Assembly: GCA_028280575.1 (NCBI GenBank)
Contig: JANQLN010000117.1
Span: 1-56,271 of the forward strand
Length of the DNA: 56,271 nucleotides
Reading direction: 5' to 3'
Source: Clostridia bacterium
Lineage (GTDB): Bacteria > Bacillota > Clostridia > Acetivibrionales > STF1-152
Part shown: one piece after another, positions 10,348 through 18,714 of the stretch
Layout: every line of letters begins with the position of its first letter
Numbering within the stretch: the first letter of the stretch is position 1
Translations under genes and position numbers: made by a program
The notes under the pieces: model-generated
The model's database searches: none
What the model saw: the letters and a program-made list of their open reading frames with translations, nothing else
What the model was told of the DNA's origin: nothing

Positions 10348-11382
10348 TTGAGCAAAAAAATAACAAGCCGGGATGTTGCAAAAGAAGCCGGAGTTTCGCA
10401 AAGTCTTGTTTCACTTATATTGAACAATAAAAGTGATAAAAAGATTAAACCTGAAACAAGAGAAAGAGTACTTGCGGTGGCCAAAGAGCTGAATTACAGG
10501 GTCAATGTCAATGCACGCAATATGAAAAGCAATAGAGCGGGGACTATCGGCTTACTGTCTACCTGGGATACTGACTCATTTGTCTTTCCGCCGGTTATTA
10601 AAGGCGTGCAGTCTGCTTGTGTCAAAAATGATATGGGTGTCTTAATTTGCACAGGTAAAAAAGGTCCTTATGGTAACCATGATTTCATTGACTATTTTTT
10701 CCAAAATCGTATAGACGGGTTGATTTATGTATCGTATGTGGGAGTTACTCGAGAAGGCATAATTAATGACTTGCTGACAAAAAGAATTCCGTTTGTATGT
10801 GTTATTGGTGCAAGGGATATTCCCGGAGTCAGCTGTGTGGATACAAACTTCATAGACAATGGTTACATAGCTGTTAAGCACCTGGCTGAACAAGGGTATA
10901 AAAAAACGGCTTATATGTTTTCCGGATGTGTTGAAAAAATGAACTATGGGGAAAAGGAAAGATGGGAGGGATGCTGCAAAGCTGCAAAGAAATACAGTAT
11001 CGACATAACTTTAGATGATAGTTTTACAAATGTTTTACAAGGTGATTTTGAGAAAGACCGTATAAAAGAAGCGGCAAAGCTTCTTGAAAACAGGAATTTT
11101 GATTCAGTTGTAGGATGTTCATATCCCTGCTTCATAGTTTTGAAAGCAGCTGCACAAATGGGTTTGCCTGTTCCCCGGGAATTGGGAGTGATTTCCCTGG
11201 ACAATGAGCTGTATGCTCCATATGTATATCCGTCACTTACAACAGTAGATGAGCCGCTGTATGACATAGCAAGTAAAGCTACAGATATTGTTATTGAAAG
11301 CATTAACAAAGACAAAGTACTTAAAAAGCTTGAAATACCACCTTTACTGACAGTGAGGGAGTCCACCGGAAAAAACAGGTAA
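10348..11382 (+). CDS. LacI-family transcriptional repressor
   Basis: Sugar-responsive repressor. The N-terminal LacI helix-turn-helix (TSRDVAKEAGVSQSLVSLIL) and hinge (ERVLAVAKELNYRVNVNAR) are clear. They are followed by a periplasmic-binding-protein-like effector domain ending in EPLYDIASKATDIVIESI. I place the start at TTG 10348, because AAGGAGA lies six bases before it and the protein then begins MSKKITSRDV. The in-frame ATG at 10327 sits inside the operator and has no site before it. This gives 344 residues, normal for the family. It is followed at 109 bases by a URO-D-like gene carrying the same operator, so self-regulation and control of that gene are likely. Effector unknown. Confidence 0.93.
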   Translation: MSKKITSRDVAKEAGVSQSLVSLILNNKSDKKIKPETRERVLAVAKELNYRVNVNARNMKSNRAGTIGLLSTWDTDSFVFPPVIKGVQSACVKNDMGVLICTGKKGPYGNHDFIDYFFQNRIDGLIYVSYVGVTREGIINDLLTKRIPFVCVIGARDIPGVSCVDTNFIDNGYIAVKHLAEQGYKKTAYMFSGCVEKMNYGEKERWEGCCKAAKKYSIDITLDDSFTNVLQGDFEKDRIKEAAKLLENRNFDSVVGCSYPCFIVLKAAAQMGLPVPRELGVISLDNELYAPYVYPSLTTVDEPLYDIASKATDIVIESINKDKVLKKLEIPPLLTVRESTGKNR

Positions 11383-11453
11383 GGTTTTAGAACTATTGCA
11401 ACGCAAGGGTCCCATATTCGTTACACAAATTATGTGGGAAAAACCGCCCGTAA

Positions 11454-11469
11454 ATTCATACGTATGAAT
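11454..11469. promoter_or_regulatory. LacI operator before URO-D gene (perfect palindrome)
   Basis: ATTCATACGTATGAAT is a perfect 16-base palindrome 12 bases before the AGGAGG site of the URO-D-like gene. It matches the lacI promoter operator at 15 of 16 positions. I see no good -35/-10 pair upstream, so it may act on readthrough or on a weak promoter. Confidence 0.65.
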
Positions 11470-11493
11470 AAAATGATATCAGGAGGTTTAATG

Positions 11494-12447
11494 ATGAAGC
11501 CAAAAGAAAGATTCATATCCGCACTTGAAAAAAAGCCTATAAAAGGGCTTGTACCACACTTTGAACTGGCATTTTTTTTAACCATGGAGAAATTTGGAAA
11601 GCTGCATACGTCCCAAAGAAGCTACCGCCAGTGGAATCAAATGAGTGGAAAGGAAAGAGATTTGCATAGAAATGAAATTGCTGATATTTTTATTAAAACT
11701 GCTGAAGAATATGACCACAGCGCAATATTCATACATCCAAATCCTACAACTTTGGAAGAAGCAGTGAAAATGGTAGAATTGATCAGGGAAAAATCTGGTG
11801 ATAAGTATTTTTTAATGCTTCATGGCGATGCAACTTATGAAATACCTAATGGAGACAAGCTTGTCGAATTTATTTACAGGCTGTCGGATGAACCTGACAA
11901 AGTTAAAATAGAAGCTGAAAAAATGGTAAATAAAGCACTTGAAACGGCACAATTCTACAAAAAAAACTGTGATCTGGACGGATTTGCATTGTGCTCTGAT
12001 TACTGTTTTAATGAAGGTCCTTTTTTAAGCCCTTCCATGATATCTGAATTTATAACGCCATATCTTGCAAAATTAATTAAAGGATACAGGGATATGGGCT
12101 TTTATACCATCAAGCACACAGACGGCAATATAATGCCTATTTTGGACCAGCTCGTGGATACCAACCCCCATGCCCTTCATTCAATTGACCCCCAGGGTGG
12201 CGTAGATATAAAGGAAGTAAAGAAGCTGGTTGGTGAAAAAGTGTGCCTGATCGGTAATGTGAACTGCGGCTTGATGCAAACCGGAACCGAAGAAGAGGTT
12301 ATACAATCAGCAAGATATTCTTTGAAGAATGGTATGCCGGGCGGAGGATTTATCTTTTCTACTTCAAATTGCGTTTATACGGGAATGCCGCTTAAACGGT
12401 ATGAGCTGATAGTTGATACCTGGAAAAAGGAGGGTATATACAAGTAA
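11494..12447 (+). CDS. URO-D/MtaA-type methyltransferase-like protein
   Basis: A 317-residue TIM-barrel protein of the uroporphyrinogen decarboxylase superfamily. It lacks the RQAGR substrate motif of true HemE. It resembles the MtaA/CmuA branch, which moves methyl groups to or from corrinoid proteins. Visible conserved blocks are GFALCSDYCFNEGPFLSP, IKHTDGNIMPIL, LIGNVNCG and the C-terminal STSNCVYTGMPLKRY, whose cysteine sits where MtaA proteins place a zinc ligand. The usual His-x-Cys is His-Thr-Asp here. AGGAGG at 11481-11486 supports ATG 11494 (seven bases) or 11491. It is controlled, by position, by the LacI operator. No corrinoid protein lies nearby, so the reaction is unknown. Confidence 0.78.
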   Translation: MKPKERFISALEKKPIKGLVPHFELAFFLTMEKFGKLHTSQRSYRQWNQMSGKERDLHRNEIADIFIKTAEEYDHSAIFIHPNPTTLEEAVKMVELIREKSGDKYFLMLHGDATYEIPNGDKLVEFIYRLSDEPDKVKIEAEKMVNKALETAQFYKKNCDLDGFALCSDYCFNEGPFLSPSMISEFITPYLAKLIKGYRDMGFYTIKHTDGNIMPILDQLVDTNPHALHSIDPQGGVDIKEVKKLVGEKVCLIGNVNCGLMQTGTEEEVIQSARYSLKNGMPGGGFIFSTSNCVYTGMPLKRYELIVDTWKKEGIYK

Positions 12448-12450
12448 TAA

Positions 12451-12466
12451 CTTAACAGACCACTAG
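12451..12466. repeat. Dispersed repeat half-site, copy A
   Basis: CTTAACAGACCACTAG between the URO-D gene and the AraC gene. Variants of this core, some on the other strand, occur at 39378-39392, 44754-44769 and 50291-50355, each just after the 3' end of a gene. Confidence 0.4.
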
Positions 12467-13380
12467 GACAGCATATAGTCATCTATCCTTGCATACCTTC
12501 TTCTATACTGGCTGGGTGATATTCCCATATGCTTTTTAAAATATCTAATATAATGAGAATGGTCATAAAAGTTATAGTATTGTGAAACAGCGGTAATTGA
12601 ATTGGATAAATCCAAAAGCATTTTACAGCTTCTTAAAACTTTGGTTTGTATGATATATTGTGATATATTCATTTTTAAGGAAGTATGGAACAATTTATTG
12701 AGCTGCCTTTGATTGAGTGCCAGATATCCGGATACCTTTTTCAGTAATTGGTTGAGAGTAAGCTGGGTATTGTTTTGTACGATGGATATTATATCAAAAA
12801 TCCGTAAATCCATAAATTGGGAAACACTCGTGTTTTCCATATTTTGTTTTTTATAAGCCTCTGCCAAAAGAATCAACACATTCACGAAACAATTCTTTTT
12901 AAAGGACTTTTCTGAAATGGAAGCAGGGAACTTATACCGGTGAATTTGGTCAAATAAAGACTCTATCATTAAAAGTACAGGTTCGTCAATTGATAGGGAA
13001 ATACTCCTTGATCCATATAAACCCAGGCTGCCCAAAAATAAAAACCAAAAATCAGGGCAATAGGATATTAGGTTTTTAATATCGGACAAAATGAGTTCAG
13101 GGAGAAAATATATGTTTTGGACGGTCCATCTCTCAGAAATTTTTATCTCATGGCCCTCTCCATAAAAAACAATGTAAATGTCCCCTCTTTTAATATCATT
13201 GGACTGTCCGCCAATAATATGCTTTGCCATGCCAGCTTTTGTAATACCTATTTCACAGAAATCATGATAATGATATTTGTATACATAGGGGCCCCTGCAA
13301 TCAATTACCTGGTCGTGCAGAGGGAAAATATTATTGATTTGTACTGCTTCTTTATTTACAATTCTTATTTTCTTGTCCAT
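12463..13380 (-). CDS. AraC-family transcriptional regulator (cupin sensor)
   Basis: Soluble one-component regulator of 305 residues. The N-terminal half reads as an AraC cupin domain (YHYHDFCEIGITKAG near 36-50, then GDIYIVFYGEGHEIKI). The C-terminal third is a double helix-turn-helix ending in the family signature (YYNFYDHSHYIRYFKKHMGISPSQYRRRY). It has no membrane segment. It is divergent from the second URO-D-like gene (ATG 13534), with about 150 bases between them, and convergent with the first. Control of the second URO-D gene is the natural inference. Ligand unknown, probably a sugar. Confidence 0.9.
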   Translation of the reverse strand: MDKKIRIVNKEAVQINNIFPLHDQVIDCRGPYVYKYHYHDFCEIGITKAGMAKHIIGGQSNDIKRGDIYIVFYGEGHEIKISERWTVQNIYFLPELILSDIKNLISYCPDFWFLFLGSLGLYGSRSISLSIDEPVLLMIESLFDQIHRYKFPASISEKSFKKNCFVNVLILLAEAYKKQNMENTSVSQFMDLRIFDIISIVQNNTQLTLNQLLKKVSGYLALNQRQLNKLFHTSLKMNISQYIIQTKVLRSCKMLLDLSNSITAVSQYYNFYDHSHYIRYFKKHMGISPSQYRRRYARIDDYMLS

Positions 13381-13533
13381 CTTTAAATTTTAACCTATAC
13401 ATAGTATCATTTCAATAAAATATTCATTTTTTACACAAAACAGGATTTAAAATACAAGTCAGCTAAAAGCTTTTTAAGATATTATTATCATATGAAAAGT
13501 AAAATCGTTAAAGTTATTGCAGGGGGGTTGTTC

Positions 13534-14706
13534 ATGACATCGCGTGAAAGAGAGTATCAAACGTTGAACTTTTATAAAATGGAAGGCAGGGGAAGTGTTG
13601 AGGAAACTTTCTTCCCTTGGGATATGACTCTTGACCGGTGGGTAAAGGAAGGCTTACCTGAGGAATTTGCTTCAGCAAATTTATATAAAAACCATTTCGA
13701 GGATTTGGAGCATCATTTTTTATGGGATAATATTGCCGACAGCTGTAAAAATTATGAAAAGCATCTTGGTTTTGATGAGGTTAAAAGATTTGGCTTTTAT
13801 ATACCGTTCAATCTGTTCAAGGAAGAAGTATTGGAAGAAACAGACGAATATGAAATAAAGCTTTGCAGCGACGGCTGGCAGAGGAAATTCTTCAAAAACA
13901 GTTCACTTGTTCATGAAATCAGACCTGCTGTAGAAAACATGGAGGACTGGCTGAAACTTAAAAGCATAGTGGAAAAAAAACTTGAATCAATTTGCAGCAG
14001 CACGAAGATAAAGAAGGTCTTTACTCCATACAAGAGTGATCATCAAAAGGGTGAATTCACGGTCCGCTTCAGGTTCAGCGGATTCTTCTGGAAACCAAGG
14101 GACCTTATGGGTATAGAGCAGCATATGATTGCCTTCTTTGAACAGCCTGAGCTGCTGCATGCAATTAATGAATTTGTCCTGGATACATATATAAAAATCC
14201 TTTCCCAGGTATTTGACATCATTACGCCGGATGTTGTCCTGATATGTGAGGATTTAAGCGGAGCAAACGGCCCCATGCTTTCACCGGACCAGTTTGACGA
14301 ATTTGTGGGCGCATATTATAAAAAGCTGATTCCCTTAATGAAGGAAAAGGGGGTCCGGAATATTTTTGTAGACACGGACGGTGACTTCACCGTTTTGATA
14401 CCCAATTTCATCCATGCAGGAGTAGAAGGCTTTTTGCCAATGGATGTCAATGCGGGTATGGATATTGTAAAAGTCAGAAAGGCTTATCCAAAACTTAAAT
14501 TCATCGGTGCATACAACAAGCTTTGTATTGCCAGAGGAAAAGAGTCTATTGATAAAGAGTTTGAGCGCTTAATGCCTGTTATCAGGCAAGGTGGGTATAT
14601 CCCGGGTTGTGACCACCAGGTGGCCCCTTCGACTCCACTTGAAAACTATGAATACTATATCAAAAAGCTTAAGGAATCAATGAAATTTTGCGGTAAAGAT
14701 ATTTAA
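13534..14706 (+). CDS. URO-D-superfamily methyltransferase-like protein
   Basis: A 390-residue relative of the other URO-D-like protein in this window, but longer and clearly divergent. It keeps the barrel core with ITPDVVLICEDLSGANGPMLSP (about 244-265 in part), FVDTDGDFTVLIP, KLKFIGAYNKLCIARG and a C-terminal PGCDHQVAPSTPLENY. That last block, with Cys-Asp-His, is typical of MtaA-like corrinoid methyltransferase relatives. The HemE substrate motif is absent. ATG 13534 is chosen because AGGGGGG at 13521-13527 precedes it by six bases; an ATG at 13492 has no site. The divergent AraC gene is the likely regulator. Substrate unknown; demethylation of a methylated sugar is a guess. Confidence 0.78.
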   Translation: MTSREREYQTLNFYKMEGRGSVEETFFPWDMTLDRWVKEGLPEEFASANLYKNHFEDLEHHFLWDNIADSCKNYEKHLGFDEVKRFGFYIPFNLFKEEVLEETDEYEIKLCSDGWQRKFFKNSSLVHEIRPAVENMEDWLKLKSIVEKKLESICSSTKIKKVFTPYKSDHQKGEFTVRFRFSGFFWKPRDLMGIEQHMIAFFEQPELLHAINEFVLDTYIKILSQVFDIITPDVVLICEDLSGANGPMLSPDQFDEFVGAYYKKLIPLMKEKGVRNIFVDTDGDFTVLIPNFIHAGVEGFLPMDVNAGMDIVKVRKAYPKLKFIGAYNKLCIARGKESIDKEFERLMPVIRQGGYIPGCDHQVAPSTPLENYEYYIKKLKESMKFCGKDI

Positions 14707-14746
14707 TATGTTTTAATGATGTTTCGTATAGAATTCACAGCAGGTT

Positions 14747-15100
14747 TCAAACCAAAACATAATTGAAAAACAGGCACTGCCACAACAATGATATTTGTTC
14801 AGACAGTTGATATTCGTCCAATTCAATATTTACTGGAAAATCATCAAATATAATGCCTTCTCCTTCAAGTTCTCTCAACAAAACATCAAACCTGTGGTAC
14901 TTTTTTGTTGACTTCAATTTTTTTGCTTCATTTATTAGAACCTTTGCATTTTTATATACATCCGTATTTCTTTTTTTATGATACAAAAAATCTATTTTAT
15001 TACCCAGAAGCTTGATGGGCTGAAAACATTTTTCTGTATATGAACCCGGTTCTACCTGGGCATCGAAACCTTTAACATTTCTTAAGAAAAGGCTGTACAA
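14747..15100 (-). CDS. Small partner protein of nucleotidyltransferase, unknown family
   Basis: A 117-residue, charged, soluble protein I do not recognise. It begins at a TTG, preceded by GAAAGGAAAG, 15 bases after the stop of the nucleotidyltransferase gene, so the two form a pair. The N-terminal half is basic (KKRNTDVYKNAKVLINEAKKLKS in part) and the C-terminal half acidic, with LLRELEGEGIIFDDF. The last 44 codons are duplicated, in frame, at 17059-17189 beyond the serpin gene. The layout recalls two-gene toxin-antitoxin or MNT-type pairs, but no family match can be claimed from reading alone. Confidence 0.6.
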   Translation of the reverse strand: MYSLFLRNVKGFDAQVEPGSYTEKCFQPIKLLGNKIDFLYHKKRNTDVYKNAKVLINEAKKLKSTKKYHRFDVLLRELEGEGIIFDDFPVNIELDEYQLSEQISLLWQCLFFNYVLV

Positions 15101-15115
15101 ATCAATCTTTCCTTT

Positions 15116-15667
15116 CTATATTTTTATATTATGCTCTTTAATAAAAATCTTCACATTTCTAAGGAAATTTTCTTTTATCCTTGGGATTCTATTATTAATA
15201 TCCTTTTCCATTTCCATTAAACACAAAATCAACTTTTGCATATCTGCAGATTTTATAAGAACTCTTATATCATTCTGATCCTTCTCTACATAACGACAAA
15301 GCTTTGATACTATCATATCCTCTTTTGACAATACATACACATTTAGATTCTCCCCATTAAATACCAGCAAGGCTCGCTCTTTATATCTTGTCGGTACAGA
15401 GGTATGAGTAAATTCCAATATATCTGTTTGTGTCCCAAGTAAATCAAGATATCTTCCCTGCCAAGCCTTATAATCTATATCAATATAGTCTATATCGTGA
15501 GTATATCTTGAAAAGTATCCTGCCAGTAAAGCACCTGATCCACCCAATACGTATATTTCCAAACTTTTTTTATCACTGTTTAATGCACTGTCTATTATTT
15601 TAAGCTTGAACTTTATGTCATCCAGTGTCATTCTTGACAGTTCCAGTTCAGAATACTTACCATTCAT
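15116..15667 (-). CDS. Nucleotidyltransferase-fold protein (DUF6036/AbiEii-like)
   Basis: A 183-residue protein with the minimal nucleotidyltransferase signature. A Gly-Gly-Ser loop (VLGGSGALLAGYF, residues 42-44) is followed by Asp-x-Asp at 58-60 (THDIDYIDID). Later blocks include SKEDMIVSKLCRYVEKDQND, a pattern shared with AbiEii/DUF6036 proteins. Such proteins are often found as toxins or as parts of mobile gene pairs. It is followed 15 bases downstream by the 117-residue partner gene. A GAGGTGG site precedes the ATG. The pair sits between carbohydrate genes it has no evident connection with, which fits an acquired cassette. Confidence 0.72.
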   Translation of the reverse strand: MNGKYSELELSRMTLDDIKFKLKIIDSALNSDKKSLEIYVLGGSGALLAGYFSRYTHDIDYIDIDYKAWQGRYLDLLGTQTDILEFTHTSVPTRYKERALLVFNGENLNVYVLSKEDMIVSKLCRYVEKDQNDIRVLIKSADMQKLILCLMEMEKDINNRIPRIKENFLRNVKIFIKEHNIKI

Positions 15668-15778
15668 TTTTTGCCACCTCTTGAGTAATTATAACATAAT
15701 GCAACAGAGCTGCAAAGCCTTATGATTCTTAATTATTTTGGCGTTCTCACTATTTTGATTATACCATATCATTGGCAA

Positions 15779-16981
15779 TTAAGGATTATACATTTTCCCC
15801 ATAAACAATATACTGCCAGTTACATCTTCAGATATGACAAATAAGAACGGCCTGTCTGCAATAAATTCCATAGGATTGGCCGGTGCGGATTCATTCATTG
15901 CTACAACGGTAGCTCCCGCAGCCTCGCTGCCTTCTTCATTGACTTCTATTACAGCCTTATGGAGTACCTTGCTTATGAACAGCCCTTCCCGGATACCTGA
16001 AAAGTCAGCAGAAGAATCAAATGCTTCTCCCATTCCCATTGATATCAAAATGTCGTTGAGCTTTTTAATTCCATATTCGATTCCAAACCTTGGAATTCTA
16101 AGCAGTAAGTCATCTGTTTCCTTTACTCCGTTTTTTATTTCATTCCATTTTTCAACATCCATACTGCCTGCAAATTCGTTTATACCGATGCTTTCATCCG
16201 GAAGAATGCAATACATTGAGGTTTTTCCTCCGCCATAGGGAAGCCTGACGGCCTTATAGTCATTTCCTCTGGCATATTCGGCTTTTCCTTTTCTGTTCAT
16301 CATTTTAATATCCTGTTTCAGGCCGCTTCCGTCCGTAAATTTAGCATCAAAGGTTTGATCCCTTTCAAATTGGTTTGTCCATTCACCCTTGAAGTAAATT
16401 GCATTAATCAGATACATAACTACATCAGAAGGTATTGGTGGCGTAATCATTTTATCAATTTTCCCCGAAGTTGCATCCTTAATCCATTTATTGATAGTAT
16501 CGGCAGAACTGGCTTTTGAAAAGTCCAGCATATCGACCTGGGCATTGAAATTATCCTTGTTTGTATCTATAAAGGCATCTTTTATTTGCTGGCCCTCATT
16601 TATCCAAATGGAGTTTCCGATATTGAGTTTAACCTTCTTATCCACATTGTTTAGGTATCCAATAAGATTTTTATAGCTGCTGTTCAATGCATCCATTTGA
16701 GAATTGGAATAACCCAATGTATCAGCCATAGCTTTTTTTGTAGAACCACCGGCACCATTGTATGTCATTGAAAGTGCAGTTGATATGCTAAGCGGCGAAA
16801 TGAAAACATTTGATTGTGCATCTTCAGCATTCAGCTTTTTAAATATATCAAAAGCAAATGTATTGTTGGCATTTATCAGCAAAGGGTCGATATTCTCTTC
16901 ATCATACAAAGCTTTGCCCTTGCATGATGTCATGGATATTGCAAGGGTTAAGATACAAATTATTATTATTATTTTCTTCAA
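15779..16981 (-). CDS. Serpin, lipoprotein (serine protease inhibitor)
   Basis: Bacterial serpin of 400 residues, expected to trap a serine or cysteine protease at the cell surface by the suicide mechanism. The start is TTG 16981, because GGAGGAG lies six bases before it; the GTG at 16996 would lie inside that site. The N-terminus is then a signal peptide ending in SMTSC, a lipobox with Cys20, so it should be membrane-anchored. Core motifs NVFISPLSISTALSMTYNGA and NAIYFKGEW are present. The inhibitory hinge NEEGSEAAGAT is intact, as is the C-terminal ADRPFLFVI. Counting from the hinge puts P1 near the Glu-Ser of AMNESAPAN. There is no dockerin. Duplicated remnants of the partner gene lie on both sides. 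Confidence 0.93.
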   Translation of the reverse strand: MKKIIIIICILTLAISMTSCKGKALYDEENIDPLLINANNTFAFDIFKKLNAEDAQSNVFISPLSISTALSMTYNGAGGSTKKAMADTLGYSNSQMDALNSSYKNLIGYLNNVDKKVKLNIGNSIWINEGQQIKDAFIDTNKDNFNAQVDMLDFSKASSADTINKWIKDATSGKIDKMITPPIPSDVVMYLINAIYFKGEWTNQFERDQTFDAKFTDGSGLKQDIKMMNRKGKAEYARGNDYKAVRLPYGGGKTSMYCILPDESIGINEFAGSMDVEKWNEIKNGVKETDDLLLRIPRFGIEYGIKKLNDILISMGMGEAFDSSADFSGIREGLFISKVLHKAVIEVNEEGSEAAGATVVAMNESAPANPMEFIADRPFLFVISEDVTGSILFMGKMYNP

Positions 16982-17058
16982 AAAAATCTCCTCCACTCTC
17001 TTTATATATATTTATGAGACGTGTAAAATTTTAAAAATGTTCCGCCTATAACATATTT

Positions 17059-17189
17059 ACTAAAACATAATTGAAAAACAGGCAATGCCTCAACAATAAA
17101 ATTTGCTCAGACAGTGGATATCCATCCACATTAATATTAACCGGGAAATCATCAAATACTATGCCCTCTCCTTCAAGCTCTCTCAACAA
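17059..17189 (-). pseudogene. 3' fragment duplicate of the 14747-15100 gene
   Basis: About 131 bases match the last part of the small partner gene (14751-14881) at roughly 86 percent by eye, without gaps. Read on the minus strand it keeps an open frame, with LLRELEGEGIVFDDFPVNI and later CLFFNYVLV, but there is no 5' part and no start: the sulfatase gene ends 30 bases upstream. It has lost the original stop and runs three codons further. It is a broken paralogous remnant in the same orientation as the intact gene. Confidence 0.75.
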
Positions 17190-17218
17190 CAAAAGGATTA
17201 AAACCAGATTGTATAGGA

Positions 17219-18619
17219 TTAAAGGGTTATTCCCTGGTCATAATCGACCCAATCTCCATGTTCAAGATGCCATTTTCTGCATAAATCATGCAGTTTATTT
17301 TGAAGCTTTTTATACTCCGGCTTTCCAGCAAGATTATTCATTTCAAACGGGTCATTTTCAAGGTCAAACAGTTCAGGCTTGTCCCTGGGATCATAAATAT
17401 ATTTATATTTGTTCGCTATCACGGCACGACGGATATCTCCCAATGCAGGATTACCGGAATATTGGCAAAATACAGGCTTATCCTTTAGGGGGATTCCGTC
17501 TGTAATTGTATTAACCAGTGTAGTTCCGTCAATATCTCCTACTGCCCGGATACCTGCCAGGTCCAGTAAAGTAGGCATGATGTCCAGGTGGGATACCGGT
17601 GCACCAATTTCCTGGGCCCTGCCTTTGGAAATATGTATTAAAAAAGGTACATGAATTGCCTGTTCATACATTTCCATTTTCTGATACATCGCATGCTGTC
17701 CAAGATGTTCCCCATGATCTGATGTAAACACAATAATTGTATCTTCATCACAGCCTGATTTCTCTAGGGTTTTAATTATTTCTCCAACACAATCATCAGC
17801 CAATCTTGTAAGAGCCAAATGTGCAGCCCATGCCTTACGCCAATCTTCAATTCCCACACCTTCTCCAAGCTGACCTGCAATACCTTTGCGGCGTCCTTCC
17901 GGTTCATTTACAGCCATTTTACCCACATTTGGAGGAAGGTCGATTTTTTCAGGTTTGAATAGTGATGCATATGGACCGGGGACAACAAGGGGCGGATGTG
18001 GTGCCCATAAATACAGGAATAATGCAAAAGGCTTTTTCTGGTTGTTTTTTAAAAAATCGACAGCATATTTCATAAAATAAAGATCCCTGTAATCTTCGCT
18101 TTCATACTGCCATAGTCCCGTATTCATACTTGAGTACTTTGTTCTTATATACTCTCCATTTCTCAGCTCCATAACTTCCTTATGGAATATACCAGGTCCA
18201 AATCCAAAGCCTTTTTCCTTTATATATTCCTTATACTCCCTTTGTGTTATCCATTTTGCAAAATCGATCCTCTCATTTATGGCAGGTCTTACCTTTATGT
18301 GGTCTACTCCTATATGAGCTACTTCATATCCGTCTTCACTCAGGTATTCATGTATTGTTTTATGGTCTCCTGCACGTTCCCCGGCCCAATCATTAAAGAC
18401 TGCTCCATTTCGGGTGGGATATTTACCTGTGGCCAATGCCGTTCTGGCAGGAACGCAAAGTGGACAGGTATTATAGCATCGTTTAAAAACCGTACTCTTT
18501 TTTGAAAGTTTATTTAAATTTGGTGTAACCTCCTTACCATCCTGGATCATCCCTAAACTGTCAGCTCGCTGGTGGTCTGTCATAATAAATACAATATTGG
18601 GCTTATTATCTATCTGCAT
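17219..18619 (-). CDS. Sulfatase (formylglycine-dependent, cytoplasmic)
   Basis: Second type I sulfatase, 466 residues. The formylglycine motif is C-V-P-A-R at residues 55-59, followed by TALATGKYPTRNG. An N-terminal metal site (IMTDHQRAD) and a second one (FTSDHGEHLGQH) are present. There is no signal peptide, so the substrate must be imported. The sequence is not close to the 3.2-kb sulfatase beyond family motifs, so the two probably hydrolyse different sulfate positions. An AGGAGAGG site lies about 12 bases before the ATG. It lies downstream of the membrane AraC regulator and the importer on the same strand, which suggests its substrate is what that importer brings in. Confidence 0.93.
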   Translation of the reverse strand: MQIDNKPNIVFIMTDHQRADSLGMIQDGKEVTPNLNKLSKKSTVFKRCYNTCPLCVPARTALATGKYPTRNGAVFNDWAGERAGDHKTIHEYLSEDGYEVAHIGVDHIKVRPAINERIDFAKWITQREYKEYIKEKGFGFGPGIFHKEVMELRNGEYIRTKYSSMNTGLWQYESEDYRDLYFMKYAVDFLKNNQKKPFALFLYLWAPHPPLVVPGPYASLFKPEKIDLPPNVGKMAVNEPEGRRKGIAGQLGEGVGIEDWRKAWAAHLALTRLADDCVGEIIKTLEKSGCDEDTIIVFTSDHGEHLGQHAMYQKMEMYEQAIHVPFLIHISKGRAQEIGAPVSHLDIMPTLLDLAGIRAVGDIDGTTLVNTITDGIPLKDKPVFCQYSGNPALGDIRRAVIANKYKYIYDPRDKPELFDLENDPFEMNNLAGKPEYKKLQNKLHDLCRKWHLEHGDWVDYDQGITL

Positions 18620-18714
18620 AATCTTACTGTTCCTCTCCTGTTGTTTTTTTGACCTATAAATTTATGAATCCTTTATTCCTTAAAATGGTTTTTAAGAATC
18701 TTCTATATGTTCAG

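Noticed and set aside
11494..14706. URO-D-like proteins as HemE (haem biosynthesis)
   Set aside because: The N-terminal HemE substrate motif is missing, there are no other haem genes, and each protein has a local sugar-type regulator.
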